A stretch of 64,000 nucleotides of DNA from Labrenzia sp. VG12 (GTDB taxonomy: Bacteria; Pseudomonadota; Alphaproteobacteria; Rhizobiales; Stappiaceae): assembly GCF_002237595.1 (NCBI RefSeq), contig NZ_CP022529.1, positions 1,178,001 to 1,242,000 on the forward strand. Reading direction: 5' to 3'. Shown piece by piece: positions 35,996-44,491 of this stretch. The notes under the pieces were generated by a model. It was not told the DNA's origin. It saw nothing but the letters and a program-made list of their open reading frames with translations, and searched no databases. Position 1 is the first letter of the stretch, and the number at the start of each line of letters is the position of its first letter. Made by a program: the position numbers and the translations under genes.

Positions 35996-36307
35996 TCAAC
36001 CCTGGTTTGAATCGTCATGCCAGTGAATGAAGGGTGGTGCCTTGTTTTTGGCGCGAAAATACTCCAGCGCCTCTCGGACCTTTTCAACTGGCAGGGCCCA
36101 GGCCGCGGGATACCAATCCTGCTGCCCGTTCGACAGTATGTAGTCGATTTCAGACGACGGGTCGCCGGTGTAGTTCGGATTGCGTGAGCTGAAACCGGTG
36201 TCGCCACTGTGGCGCAAATACATAAGCCAGCCAACGTCTCCATTGATTAGCGCGCATATGGAGGAACCATCTTCGGCGTTGATCCAGATTTCCTGATGGT
36301 TGTTCAT
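35996..36307 (-). CDS. Imm1-like immunity protein, orphan
   Basis: This is a 103-residue cytoplasmic protein. Its centre and C-terminus (DYILSNGQQDWYPAAWALPV, then REALEYFRAKNKAPPFIHWH) match my memory of the Imm1 family of polymorphic-toxin immunity proteins, with the conserved P-x-E-A-F-x-P-x-I-x-W pattern. No nuclease toxin lies nearby: the giant adhesin and the ABC genes are on one side, ectoine genes on the other. It could protect against toxins of neighbours or be a relic. Moderately sure of the family. Confidence 0.55.
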   Translation of the reverse strand: MNNHQEIWINAEDGSSICALINGDVGWLMYLRHSGDTGFSSRNPNYTGDPSSEIDYILSNGQQDWYPAAWALPVEKVREALEYFRAKNKAPPFIHWHDDSNQG

Positions 36308-36416
36308 GTAGCTTTCGCATTGCCGGGGTGCCCAGTGATATCAGGAACAACCCCAAACATCCAAGAGCCAAGTCTTGGCATCAGCAGGATGCCAAGATTG
36401 TTGAAACACAGGACTA

Positions 36417-37796
36417 TCAGCGAGACTGCGGAAAAACCGATCTGACCGCCTTGACCGTTGCCGACACGACTTCGTCGATTTCGCTTTCGGTGATGCAGAG
36501 CGGCGGTGCGAATCCGAGAATGTTGCCTTGTGGCATGGCCCGGCCGATCACTTTTTCCTGCAACAGGGCGCCGGCGATCTGAGGGCCAGCCTTTGCTGCC
36601 GGATCCAGGAAGGTTCGGCTGTCTCTGTCCGCGACGAATTCAATCGCGCAGAGCAGACCGTCACCGCGGATATCACCCACATTCGGATGGTCTCCAAGTC
36701 CGTCCACCAGCGCCGCCTTGAAGTAGGCGCCTGCCTTGCCGGCATTTGCTACGAGATCCAGCTGATCGATCAGTTTCAGGTTGGCAACGCCTGCGGCCGC
36801 GCCGATCGGATGGGCGGAATAGGTCCAGCCGTGCCCAATTGGCCCGTTCTCGTCGGTGCCGTTTTCCAGAACCTTCCAGACCTTGTCGGAGACGATGGAG
36901 CCGGAGAGCGGTGCATAGGCGGATGTCAGGCCCTTGGCAATGGTGATGAAATCAGGTTCAAAGCCATAATGAGCGGAACCGAACATGGTCCCGAGACGGC
37001 CGAAACCGGTCACGACTTCATCGGCAATCAGCAGAATGTCGTGTTTCTTGAGGATTGGCTGGATCGCCTGCCAATAGCCTTGTGGCGGCGGCACGATGCC
37101 ACCCGTTCCCAGGATGGGTTCGCCGATGAAGGCCGCAATCGTGTCGGCACCTTCACGGGCGATGAGCGCCTCCAGTTCAGCCGCACAATGGGCGACAAAA
37201 TCCGCTTCCGACATGGACAGATCTTCCCGGCGGAAATAGTCCGGCGCCACTGTATGCAGCACGCTTTGGAGCGGCAGATCGAATTTCTTGTGAAACAGCT
37301 CCAGGCCGGTGAGCGAGCCTGTCATCAGCCCTGACCCGTGATAGCCGCGCCAGCGGGAGATGATCTTCTTCTTTTCCGGCCGGCCCAGGATGTTGTTGTA
37401 GTACCAGACCAGCTTGATGTTGGTCTCGTTGGCATCAGAACCACCAAGCCCAAAATAGACCTTGGACATGTGATCAGGCGCCCGGTCCAGTATCATCTTT
37501 GCGAGCGTGATCGAAGCCTCGGTGCCGTGACCGACATAAGCGTGATAGTAGGCAAGGTCCCGGGCCTGCTCGGCTATGGCGTCGGCGATCTCCTGGCGGC
37601 CGTAGCCGACATTGACGCAATACAGGCCGGCAAAGGCGTCCAGCAGGCGTGTCCCGTTCCGGTCTTCGATGAAAACGCCGTCACCGCCAGTGACAATCCG
37701 GCTGGGGCTGTCACCGCGTGCATGCTGGGCAAGATGGGTCGAGGGGTGAAAGAAATTGTCCCTGTCCCAAGCGTCAAGTTGATCGTTTTTCAGCAT
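36417..37796 (-). CDS. doeD: Diaminobutyrate transaminase of ectoine degradation (DoeD-like)
   Basis: A class III PLP aminotransferase of 459 residues, expected to convert L-2,4-diaminobutyrate to aspartate semialdehyde. Visible elements: LLDAFAGLYCVNVGYGRQEI, GLGGSDANETNIKLVWYYNN, ISRWRGYHGSGL, LIADEVVTGFGRLG and the PLP-lysine segment FITIAKGLTSAYAPLSG. The start at 37796 follows AAAGGAAAAACC; the frame is open much further upstream, into doeC, and that part is rejected. It lies 28 bp after doeC. The substrate is inferred from the neighbours, since the family is broad. Confidence 0.85.
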   Translation of the reverse strand: MLKNDQLDAWDRDNFFHPSTHLAQHARGDSPSRIVTGGDGVFIEDRNGTRLLDAFAGLYCVNVGYGRQEIADAIAEQARDLAYYHAYVGHGTEASITLAKMILDRAPDHMSKVYFGLGGSDANETNIKLVWYYNNILGRPEKKKIISRWRGYHGSGLMTGSLTGLELFHKKFDLPLQSVLHTVAPDYFRREDLSMSEADFVAHCAAELEALIAREGADTIAAFIGEPILGTGGIVPPPQGYWQAIQPILKKHDILLIADEVVTGFGRLGTMFGSAHYGFEPDFITIAKGLTSAYAPLSGSIVSDKVWKVLENGTDENGPIGHGWTYSAHPIGAAAGVANLKLIDQLDLVANAGKAGAYFKAALVDGLGDHPNVGDIRGDGLLCAIEFVADRDSRTFLDPAAKAGPQIAGALLQEKVIGRAMPQGNILGFAPPLCITESEIDEVVSATVKAVRSVFPQSR

Positions 37797-37824
37797 GGTT
37801 TTTCCTTTTTGAAAGTGAGGGGGC

Positions 37825-39321
37825 TCAACGCCAGTCCCTGCAGACGAATTTGATGTCGGTGAAGGCTTCCAGTCCGTAGCGGCTGCCTTCGCGGCCGAGG
37901 CCCGATTGTTTGACCCCGCCGAAGGGAATGGGATAGCCGGTGACCTTGGTCCGGTTGACGGCCACCATGCCGTATTGAAGGGCGCGGCTGGCACGGTAGA
38001 TCCGCCGCGGATCCTGCGTATGCAGATAGGCGATCAATCCGTATTCGCTGTCATTGGCGCTGGCGATGACTTCCTCTTCCGTGTCAAACGGTACGATGGC
38101 CGCGACAGGTCCGAAGGTTTCCTCTTTAAAAATGGACGCCTCCGCCGGGACATCACATAGAACCGTCGGCTCATAAAACAGCGCGCCTGCCGCGTGCCGC
38201 TTACCGCCGGTTAGCAATTTGGCGCCCCGGTCCAGCGCGTCCTTGACCTGGGCCTCCTGTTTCGCGACAGCACGCTCGTGCATCAACGGTCCGATATCCG
38301 GATTTTCCAGTCCGGGACCAAGGGTGAGCGCAGCAGACTTTTCGGCAAAAGACTTGCAGAAAGCGGCATAGGCCGGACGTTCGACCATGATCCGATTGGC
38401 ACCGAGACAATCCTGTCCTGAGGTTGCAAATTTTGCTGCAATGGCCTGCTCGACCGCATAGTCGATATCCGCATCCGCAAAGACGATGAACGGCGCGTGG
38501 CCGCCCAACTCCAGTACCAGTCGCTTCACCGTCGCAGCGCCCTGTGCATAAAGCAGCCGGCCTATTTCGGTCGATCCGGTGAAAGAGACGGCCCGAACGC
38601 GCGGATCTTCCATCCAGGGCGAAACGATCTCGGGTGCCTTGCCTGGCAAGACGTTGAAGACACCGGGCGGCAGGCCGGCCTGGTCGGCAAGCTCGGCCAG
38701 CGCCAAAGCCGAAAACGGCGTTTCTTCGGAAGGATGAACCAGGACCGTGCAGCCGGCGGCAAGCGCAGCCGCGGCCTTGCGTGTAATCATGGCGGACGGG
38801 AAGTTCCAGGGCGTGATCAGCGCGGCAACGCCCAAAGGCTCGCGCCAGACTTCCATTTCCGCATCCGCCAGGTGCGACGTAATGCTTTCGATATTCGGCC
38901 GCTTGGCTTCTTCGGCGTAAAACTCGATGAAAGACGCGGCATAGTCGATCTCGCCTCGGGCCTCTGATATCGGCTTGCCCTGTTCGCGCGTCATGATCAG
39001 CGCCAGGTCTTCTCTGTTTTCCAGAATGAGCGCGTGCCAGGCTTTAAGATGTTTTGCCCGGTCCTGGGGCAGCAGGGCCGCCCAATTTCGGAATGCATCG
39101 TTGGCTACACCGATTGCTTCTTGCGCCTGATGGCCACTCAGCCTGGCGACTTCGCCGAGAAAACTGCCATCGGCCGGGTCTGTAACGGAAAACACAGCGC
39201 CGCCCTCAGCATCCTGCCAGCGAGCGCCGATATAGCCGAAATGACGGACAAGGTGTTTGTTTTCCACCTGTTGGTGGAGGGTGTTGCCGAGCGGCGCTAC
39301 CACTGGAGTCACGTTTTGCAT
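37825..39321 (-). CDS. doeC: Aspartate/succinate-semialdehyde dehydrogenase (DoeC-like)
   Basis: An NAD(P)-dependent aldehyde dehydrogenase of 498 residues, expected to oxidise aspartate semialdehyde to aspartate at the end of ectoine breakdown. Motifs: ITPWNFPSAMITRKAAAALA, SFTGSTEIGRLL, LELGGHAPFIVFADADI, SGQDCLGANR (catalytic Cys) and KEETFGPVAAIVPFD. It resembles GabD-type enzymes, so a succinate-semialdehyde role cannot be excluded. It is transcribed between doeX and doeD. Confidence 0.85.
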   Translation of the reverse strand: MQNVTPVVAPLGNTLHQQVENKHLVRHFGYIGARWQDAEGGAVFSVTDPADGSFLGEVARLSGHQAQEAIGVANDAFRNWAALLPQDRAKHLKAWHALILENREDLALIMTREQGKPISEARGEIDYAASFIEFYAEEAKRPNIESITSHLADAEMEVWREPLGVAALITPWNFPSAMITRKAAAALAAGCTVLVHPSEETPFSALALAELADQAGLPPGVFNVLPGKAPEIVSPWMEDPRVRAVSFTGSTEIGRLLYAQGAATVKRLVLELGGHAPFIVFADADIDYAVEQAIAAKFATSGQDCLGANRIMVERPAYAAFCKSFAEKSAALTLGPGLENPDIGPLMHERAVAKQEAQVKDALDRGAKLLTGGKRHAAGALFYEPTVLCDVPAEASIFKEETFGPVAAIVPFDTEEEVIASANDSEYGLIAYLHTQDPRRIYRASRALQYGMVAVNRTKVTGYPIPFGGVKQSGLGREGSRYGLEAFTDIKFVCRDWR

Positions 39322-39405
39322 GACAAGGCCCTTCTGTTCGATAGGCTTAGGGTAGAGGCGCCTGCAGGAACGAAACGACCAAAGTGGGCATGAACCAGAG
39401 TGGTT

Positions 39406-39927
39406 TCATTCCAATTCTGCCGCGCCCGTCTCCTCTTCCGTTCCCAGGAAGCCGGACAGGAGCTGTTCCAGGGGAGGGGCCGCCATCTGCTTGACCGGCT
39501 TGGTGACCACATAGGTGAAGTAGCGGACAATGCTGAGTTCCCGGTCGAGCAGGCCGTCCATGAACCTTTGATAGGCGTCAATGTCCCGGGCAACGATCTG
39601 CAGCAGATAGTCCAGACCGCCACCGATGGCCCAACAGGCAACAACCTGATCGCAGTCGCCGATCACGCGCTCGAATTTCTGAAAATACTCGGTGCGGTGG
39701 TGTTCCAGTTCCAGAGTGACGAAGACCGTCACGTGCGGGGCCAGGTTTTTCAGGGAAAGACTGGCGGCATAACCTTGAATGATGCCGGCCTTTTCCAGTC
39801 TTTCCAGGCGCTTCCAACAAGGGCTGGGGCTCAGATTGATGCGTTTGGCAAGGTCGGCTTTTGAAATGCGGCCCTCCGAGGCCAGTACCTTCAAGATCTC
39901 CAGGTCGCGCCTGTCGAGTTTGAGCAT
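39406..39927 (-). CDS. doeX: Lrp/AsnC-family regulator (DoeX-like)
   Basis: A 173-residue transcription regulator. It has an N-terminal helix-turn-helix (LDRRDLEILKVLASEGRISK, then KRINLSPSPCWKRLERLEKAG) and a RAM effector domain with a GGxDYLLQIVARD strand. DoeX of Halomonas is an Lrp/AsnC protein in the ectoine-degradation cluster, and the position here is the same. I set the start at 39927 (MLKLDRRD). It is 14 bp past the eutC stop and 84 bp before doeC. Confidence 0.88.
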   Translation of the reverse strand: MLKLDRRDLEILKVLASEGRISKADLAKRINLSPSPCWKRLERLEKAGIIQGYAASLSLKNLAPHVTVFVTLELEHHRTEYFQKFERVIGDCDQVVACWAIGGGLDYLLQIVARDIDAYQRFMDGLLDRELSIVRYFTYVVTKPVKQMAAPPLEQLLSGFLGTEEETGAAELE

Positions 39928-39941
39928 TGTGACCTTCTTTG

Positions 39942-40937
39942 TCAGGCGGTGACGGTTGTTCCGGCATTTGTACGCCGAACCTTTCCGAGCGCAAGCGTGG
40001 CAATCGCCGTATCCTGAACGCCCGTCCCCGTTAGATCGCAAACTGTAATGTCGTCTTCGCTCTGGCGTCCATTGCCGGTTCCGGCAATGACGTTGCCGAG
40101 CTCCGCGGCTCGGTTCTTGTCTTCCAGGGCTCCCGTTTCCAAAGCGCTGCGCAATTCTCCGAGGAGTTCGCACTGGCTGATCCGGTCGCAGACAAGCACA
40201 TCCGCGCGGGCAAGGATCGACGGATGGAGTTCATTTTTATCCTCCTGGTCGGACCCCATGGCGGTGATGTGCAATCCCTCGTGCAGCCAGTCGGCGTCAA
40301 GTATGGGTTCCTTTGACGGGGTTGTGGTAATCACCACCTGGCTCTGCGCCACCAGGTCGGCCCGATCTGCACACGCCTTGACCTCGATTCCCAATAAAGC
40401 GGTCATTTCGTCGGCGAGTTGTTCGGCCTTGCCGGCGTCACGTCCCCAGATCAGCGCGTTCCGGGCAGGCCGTACTTTGGCGGTTGCAATCAGTTGCAGC
40501 TTCGCCTGGACCCCGGTCCCAAGCACACCGATGGTCGACACAGTGGCTGGTGCCAGATGACGCGCGGCGACGGCGCCTGCAGCCGCTGTGCGCACATCGG
40601 TAAGATAGCCATTATCGAGAAACACCGCATCAACCAGCCCGGTCCTGGCGGACAAAAGCACCATCAACCCGTTGAGACTCGGCAGGCCGAGAGAGGGATT
40701 GTTGAAGAAACCCGGCGAAACCTTCAAGGCAAAGCCGTCAAGACCTGGCACAAAGGCGGTTTTGACGTCGACCTCGGCATTGATGTCGGGCAGTGCCATC
40801 GACATGACAGGCGGCATGACAACCTTGCCCGTTGCAAGCTTTGCAAAGGCTGTTTCGATGCAATCGATTGCCTCCAGGTCAAGCGGAACCACCCGGCGCA
40901 GTTCCGTTTCGGTGACGAGTTTGATGTCATGCGCCAT
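39942..40937 (-). CDS. eutC: Ornithine cyclodeaminase-family protein EutC
   Basis: A 331-residue member of the ornithine cyclodeaminase/mu-crystallin family with a Rossmann core (STIGVLGTGVQAKLQLIATA) and PPVMSMALPDINAEVDVKTA at the substrate side. EutC is a standard but poorly understood member of alphaproteobacterial ectoine/hydroxyectoine clusters, thought to act with EutB on the hydroxylated compound. It overlaps eutB by 11 bp, which supports cotranslation. Confidence 0.85.
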   Translation of the reverse strand: MAHDIKLVTETELRRVVPLDLEAIDCIETAFAKLATGKVVMPPVMSMALPDINAEVDVKTAFVPGLDGFALKVSPGFFNNPSLGLPSLNGLMVLLSARTGLVDAVFLDNGYLTDVRTAAAGAVAARHLAPATVSTIGVLGTGVQAKLQLIATAKVRPARNALIWGRDAGKAEQLADEMTALLGIEVKACADRADLVAQSQVVITTTPSKEPILDADWLHEGLHITAMGSDQEDKNELHPSILARADVLVCDRISQCELLGELRSALETGALEDKNRAAELGNVIAGTGNGRQSEDDITVCDLTGTGVQDTAIATLALGKVRRTNAGTTVTA

Positions 40938-41934
40938 AGGGCGTTCCCTTCAGGTGATAGTCGCCCAGCTGGATATCCTGCCCGGTCACGACCCTGGTAA
41001 ACTGATCCATATCGACATTGCGCCCCGTGATGATGGTCGCAACCGGACCTTTGAGGTGGCTTAGTTTGCCGGCAAGGCAGGCAGCGATGCCGACGACACA
41101 GGCGCCTTCGGCGACATGACTGTCTTCGTAATAAAGGACCTGCATGGCGCGGTAAATTTCATCTTCGCTCACCAGAACGATGTCGTCGAGCAGGTCCCGG
41201 CACATTTGAAAGGACAAACGGTTGTCCAGCCCGATGCCGCCGCCGAGACTGTCGGCAAGGCTCGGAACTTCGGGAACCTCAACGGGCCTGCCGGCATCGA
41301 TCGAGGCTTTCATGGCCGCGCCGCGGTCCATGGTCAGACCGACAATGTGGATCGCCGGATTGACGCTCTTGGCGGCAAGGGCGACACCGGCAGCCAATCC
41401 CCCGCCCGACAAAGGCACCAGCAGGGTTTTCAGCTCCGGTAGATCCTGCAGGATTTCCAAACCGAGCGTACCCTGACCGGCAATCACGTGCGGATCGTCA
41501 AACGGTGAAATCTCAACAACGCCTTCCGCACCGGACAGCTTTTGACATTCGCGCAAGGCATCGTCCTGGCTGGTCCCGACGATTCGTGCTTCCGCGCCAA
41601 GGGCCTTGATGCCATCGACCTTGGTCCGGGGCACCAGGGAGGACATGCAGATCACCGCCTTGAGGCCGCGTTCGCGGGCTGCATAGGCAACGCCGCGGCC
41701 ATGATTGCCGGTGGAACAGCAAACCAGCGTATGTGTGCCCGCCGGAACATTCTGCGCCGCATTGGTCGCCCCGCGCAACTTGAAGGCGCCGGTCGGCTGC
41801 ATCGATTCCATTTTCAGGAAAAATGGGGTTCCGGCGACGGCACTCAAGTGGCGCGACGGCAAAAGCGGCGTTCGCACAACCTTGCCGGAGATCGCCTTCT
41901 GCGCCGCCAGAATATCGCTCAGCGTCAGGTCCAT
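40927..41934 (-). CDS. eutB: Threonine dehydratase-like protein EutB
   Basis: A fold-type II PLP enzyme of 335 residues. The Schiff-base lysine is in QPTGAFKLRGATNA and the Gly-rich phosphate loop is LLVPLSGGGLAAGVALA. There is no regulatory ACT domain. EutB is thought to remove the hydroxyl group, as in 3-hydroxy-2,4-diaminobutyrate conversion during 5-hydroxyectoine use. It is the first gene of the leftward operon eutB-eutC-doeX-doeC-doeD, divergent from doeA. Confidence 0.87.
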   Translation of the reverse strand: MDLTLSDILAAQKAISGKVVRTPLLPSRHLSAVAGTPFFLKMESMQPTGAFKLRGATNAAQNVPAGTHTLVCCSTGNHGRGVAYAARERGLKAVICMSSLVPRTKVDGIKALGAEARIVGTSQDDALRECQKLSGAEGVVEISPFDDPHVIAGQGTLGLEILQDLPELKTLLVPLSGGGLAAGVALAAKSVNPAIHIVGLTMDRGAAMKASIDAGRPVEVPEVPSLADSLGGGIGLDNRLSFQMCRDLLDDIVLVSEDEIYRAMQVLYYEDSHVAEGACVVGIAACLAGKLSHLKGPVATIITGRNVDMDQFTRVVTGQDIQLGDYHLKGTPYGA

Positions 41935-42002
41935 GAAAGCCTCTTTATCTGGGGTCTTGCGGGAGGTGCGAGTTCATCCGAGGCAAATCATGCCCTCGGT
42001 TA

Positions 42003-42015
42003 TTTGTGTACAAAT
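42003..42015. promoter_or_regulatory. GntR-type operator palindrome, eutB side
   Basis: TTTGTGTACAAAT is a near-perfect palindrome 69 bp from the eutB start. It is of the TTGT-NN-ACAA class bound by FCD-type GntR regulators and matches the second site at 42087-42098. Confidence 0.55.
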
Positions 42016-42086
42016 ATGCTAATCTGGATCCTGCAATTCGTCAATAATGCAGAAAAACCTTGCAAGAAGACGATGACATGATGTCA

Positions 42087-42098
42087 GTTGTATACAAA
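42087..42098. promoter_or_regulatory. GntR-type operator palindrome, doeA side
   Basis: TTGTATACAA (42088-42097) is a perfect palindrome 24 bp before the doeA start, close enough to block transcription or its initiation. Together with the site 85 bp away it probably controls both divergent operons; the GntR gene at 44440 is the obvious candidate ligand-responsive regulator. Confidence 0.6.
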
Positions 42099-42120
42099 TA
42101 ACCAGTCAAGAGGAGCGAAC

Positions 42121-43305
42121 ATGCCTGGTTTGGATCTGCCGTTCACCCGCGCCGAGTATGACCGCCGGCTCGGCCTAATTCGAAACGAGATGACTGCGCG
42201 CGGGCTCGATGTCCTGTTTTTGGAGGACCCGTCGAACATGGCCTGGACGACAGGCTATGACGGCTGGTCCTTTTATGTGCACCAGGGCGTGATCGTGTTC
42301 CATGACGAGGATCCGATCTGGTGGGGGCGGAGCCAGGACGCCAACGGGGCGCGCCGCACTGTCTGGATGAGCGACGACCGTGTGGCCGAATATGCCGACA
42401 ATTACATCCAGTCCTCTCATCGCCATCCGATGCAGGACCTGGCCCGACTGCTGGAAAAAAAGAGTTATGCCAACAAGCGGATCGGCGTTGAACTTGAAAA
42501 CTACTATTTCTCGGCGAAGGCATATCTGACCTTGCGCGAAGAACTGCCGAACGCGGAGTTTCTGGACGCAACCGGGCTCGTCAACTGGCAGCGCTCCGTC
42601 AAATCGGAAGAGGAACTGGTCTTCATGCGCAAAGCCGCACGGATTTCGCAGAAGATCATGGACGGGGTGTTTGAGCGGGTTACTCCCGGGATGCGTAAGG
42701 CTGACCTCGTCGCGGAGATTTACGCCGACGCGATTCGTGGCCTGGATGACGCCTGGGGAGACTATCCTGCGATCGTGCCGCTCTTGCCGAGCGGGGCTGA
42801 CGCGTCGGCCCCGCATCTGACGTGGGACGGTCGTTTCATGCAGGAAGGGGAGGCGACTTTCTTCGAGCTTTCCGGCTGCTATCGCCGCTATCATGCGCCG
42901 CTCTGCCGTACTGTATTCCTCGGCAAGCCGCCGCAGTATTTGCTGGATGCCGAAAAAGCCTTGGTGGAGGGCCTGGAAGCCGGCCTGGACGCAGCGAGGC
43001 CCGGGAATACCGCTGGAGACATTGCCCGCGCACTGGCAAAACCTTTGGAGGCTGCCGGCATTGAGCGTGGCGCGCGCGCCGGTTATCCGATCGGTATCTC
43101 CTATCCGCCTGACTGGGGCGAACGCACCATCTCCATCCGCGACGAGGATACCACTGAATTACAACCCGGCATGACGTTCCATTTCATGCCGGGCCTTTGG
43201 ATGGATGGCTGGGGATTGGAAATTACTGAGAGCATCCTGATCCGCGAAGGCGGCCAGGCTGAATGCCTGTGCAACCGACCACGTGAACTCTTTGTAAAGG
43301 CATGA
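42121..43305 (+). CDS. doeA: Ectoine hydrolase DoeA (EutD)
   Basis: DoeA opens the ectoine ring to N-alpha-acetyl-L-2,4-diaminobutyrate. The 394-residue protein is an M24/creatinase-fold enzyme: an N-terminal creatinase domain (FTRAEYDRRLGLIRNEM, DPSNMAWTTGYDGWSFY) and a C-terminal pita-bread domain with GEATFFELSGCYRRYHAPLC and TFHFMPGLWMDGWGLEITES. The length is as in characterised DoeA. The start at 42121 follows GAGGAGCGAAC. It is followed after 7 bp by the deacetylase gene. Confidence 0.93.
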   Translation: MPGLDLPFTRAEYDRRLGLIRNEMTARGLDVLFLEDPSNMAWTTGYDGWSFYVHQGVIVFHDEDPIWWGRSQDANGARRTVWMSDDRVAEYADNYIQSSHRHPMQDLARLLEKKSYANKRIGVELENYYFSAKAYLTLREELPNAEFLDATGLVNWQRSVKSEEELVFMRKAARISQKIMDGVFERVTPGMRKADLVAEIYADAIRGLDDAWGDYPAIVPLLPSGADASAPHLTWDGRFMQEGEATFFELSGCYRRYHAPLCRTVFLGKPPQYLLDAEKALVEGLEAGLDAARPGNTAGDIARALAKPLEAAGIERGARAGYPIGISYPPDWGERTISIRDEDTTELQPGMTFHFMPGLWMDGWGLEITESILIREGGQAECLCNRPRELFVKA

Positions 43306-43312
43306 GCTGACC

Positions 43313-44491
43313 ATGGGACCGCTGCACCTGCTTGACCGGACCGAGACGATCCTGGAACAGCTTATCGGCTTTCCGACCGTTTCCGCCGAAAGCAATCTCG
43401 ACCTGATCCATTTTGCGGCCGCACTGCTGGAAGACTGCGGTGCCCGTGTCAGGGTCTCGAAGGACAGGACCGGCGCCAAGGCGAACCTGTTTGCCACACT
43501 GGGGCCGGAGACATCCGGAGGCATTGTGCTGTCGGGCCACACGGATGTTGTTCCGGCGGATGGCAGCGAATGGACGAGTGATCCGTTCGCGATGCGCCAG
43601 GCGGATGGGCGGCTTTACGGCCGTGGCACGTGCGATATGAAGGGCTTCATCGCAGCAGTGATCGCCAAGGCGCCCGATTATGCCGCACTTGATCTAAGGC
43701 GTCCGCTGCATGTTGCATTGACCTATGACGAAGAGGTCGGCTGTTTTGGTGCCAGGCACCTGGTTGAAGAACTCGGCGAAACAGAGCTCAGACCATCAGT
43801 TGCCATTATTGGTGAACCAACGGAAATGCGGGTGATCGAAGGCCACAAGGGCTGTTACGAATACACCACTTCCTTTCATGGCACCGACGGGCATGGCTCC
43901 GAGCCGGACAAGGGAGTCAATGCCATTCACGTGGCAGCACGTTTCATCAACCACATGCTGGAGCTCTCGGACGAGCTGCGCAAAAAATCTGGACCGGACA
44001 GTGCGCGCTTCTCGCCACCTTGGACAACCCTGCAGACCGGGCGGATTGAGGGGGGGCTGGCGCGCAATGTCATAGCCCGGCATTGCTCTGTAGACTGGGA
44101 AATGCGTCCGGTTCGCGAAGACGATGCACGCGAGGTCAAGGCCGCGTTGGAAATCTATTGCCGGGATGTGCTGCTGCCGCAGATGCGCAGCGTCTATCCG
44201 GATGCAGATATCGTCACGGAAGTGATCGGAGAGGTCGCGGGATTGGCCGTCATGAATGATAACGAGGCTCGCGACATCGTTACCGCACTGACCGGTGCAA
44301 ATCTGTGCGACGTCGTCGCATTTGGCACTGAAGCGGGCCTCTTTCAGTCGCTCGGAATGTCCGTGGTCGTCTGCGGCCCGGGCTCCATTGCCCAAGCCCA
44401 TCAACCGGACGAATTTGTCGCCATCGACCAACTTGAAAAGTGCCTTGGTATGTTAACCGGCTTGGAAAGGAGCCTGGGAAAATCAGTATAG
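43313..44491 (+). CDS. M20-family deacetylase, ArgE-like (DoeB role)
   Basis: A 392-residue zinc amidohydrolase, expected to deacetylate N-acetyl-diaminobutyrate from DoeA. M20 hallmarks are all present: GHTDVVPADGSEW, GRGTCDMKGF, TYDEEVGCFGARHL with the catalytic Glu pair, GEPTEMRVIEGHKGC, the dimerisation His in TDGHGSEPDKGVNAI, and GPGSIAQAHQPDEFV. The well-studied DoeB/EutE belongs to the AstE/AspA family instead, so this is a different solution for the same step, or acetylornithine deacetylase (argE) recruited to the cluster. Confidence 0.85.
   Translation: MGPLHLLDRTETILEQLIGFPTVSAESNLDLIHFAAALLEDCGARVRVSKDRTGAKANLFATLGPETSGGIVLSGHTDVVPADGSEWTSDPFAMRQADGRLYGRGTCDMKGFIAAVIAKAPDYAALDLRRPLHVALTYDEEVGCFGARHLVEELGETELRPSVAIIGEPTEMRVIEGHKGCYEYTTSFHGTDGHGSEPDKGVNAIHVAARFINHMLELSDELRKKSGPDSARFSPPWTTLQTGRIEGGLARNVIARHCSVDWEMRPVREDDAREVKAALEIYCRDVLLPQMRSVYPDADIVTEVIGEVAGLAVMNDNEARDIVTALTGANLCDVVAFGTEAGLFQSLGMSVVVCGPGSIAQAHQPDEFVAIDQLEKCLGMLTGLERSLGKSV

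Noticed and set aside
36417..37994. Longer 525-codon version of the aminotransferase
   Set aside because: The first 66 codons lie inside doeC and are not aminotransferase-like; the ATG at 37796 has a ribosome-binding site.
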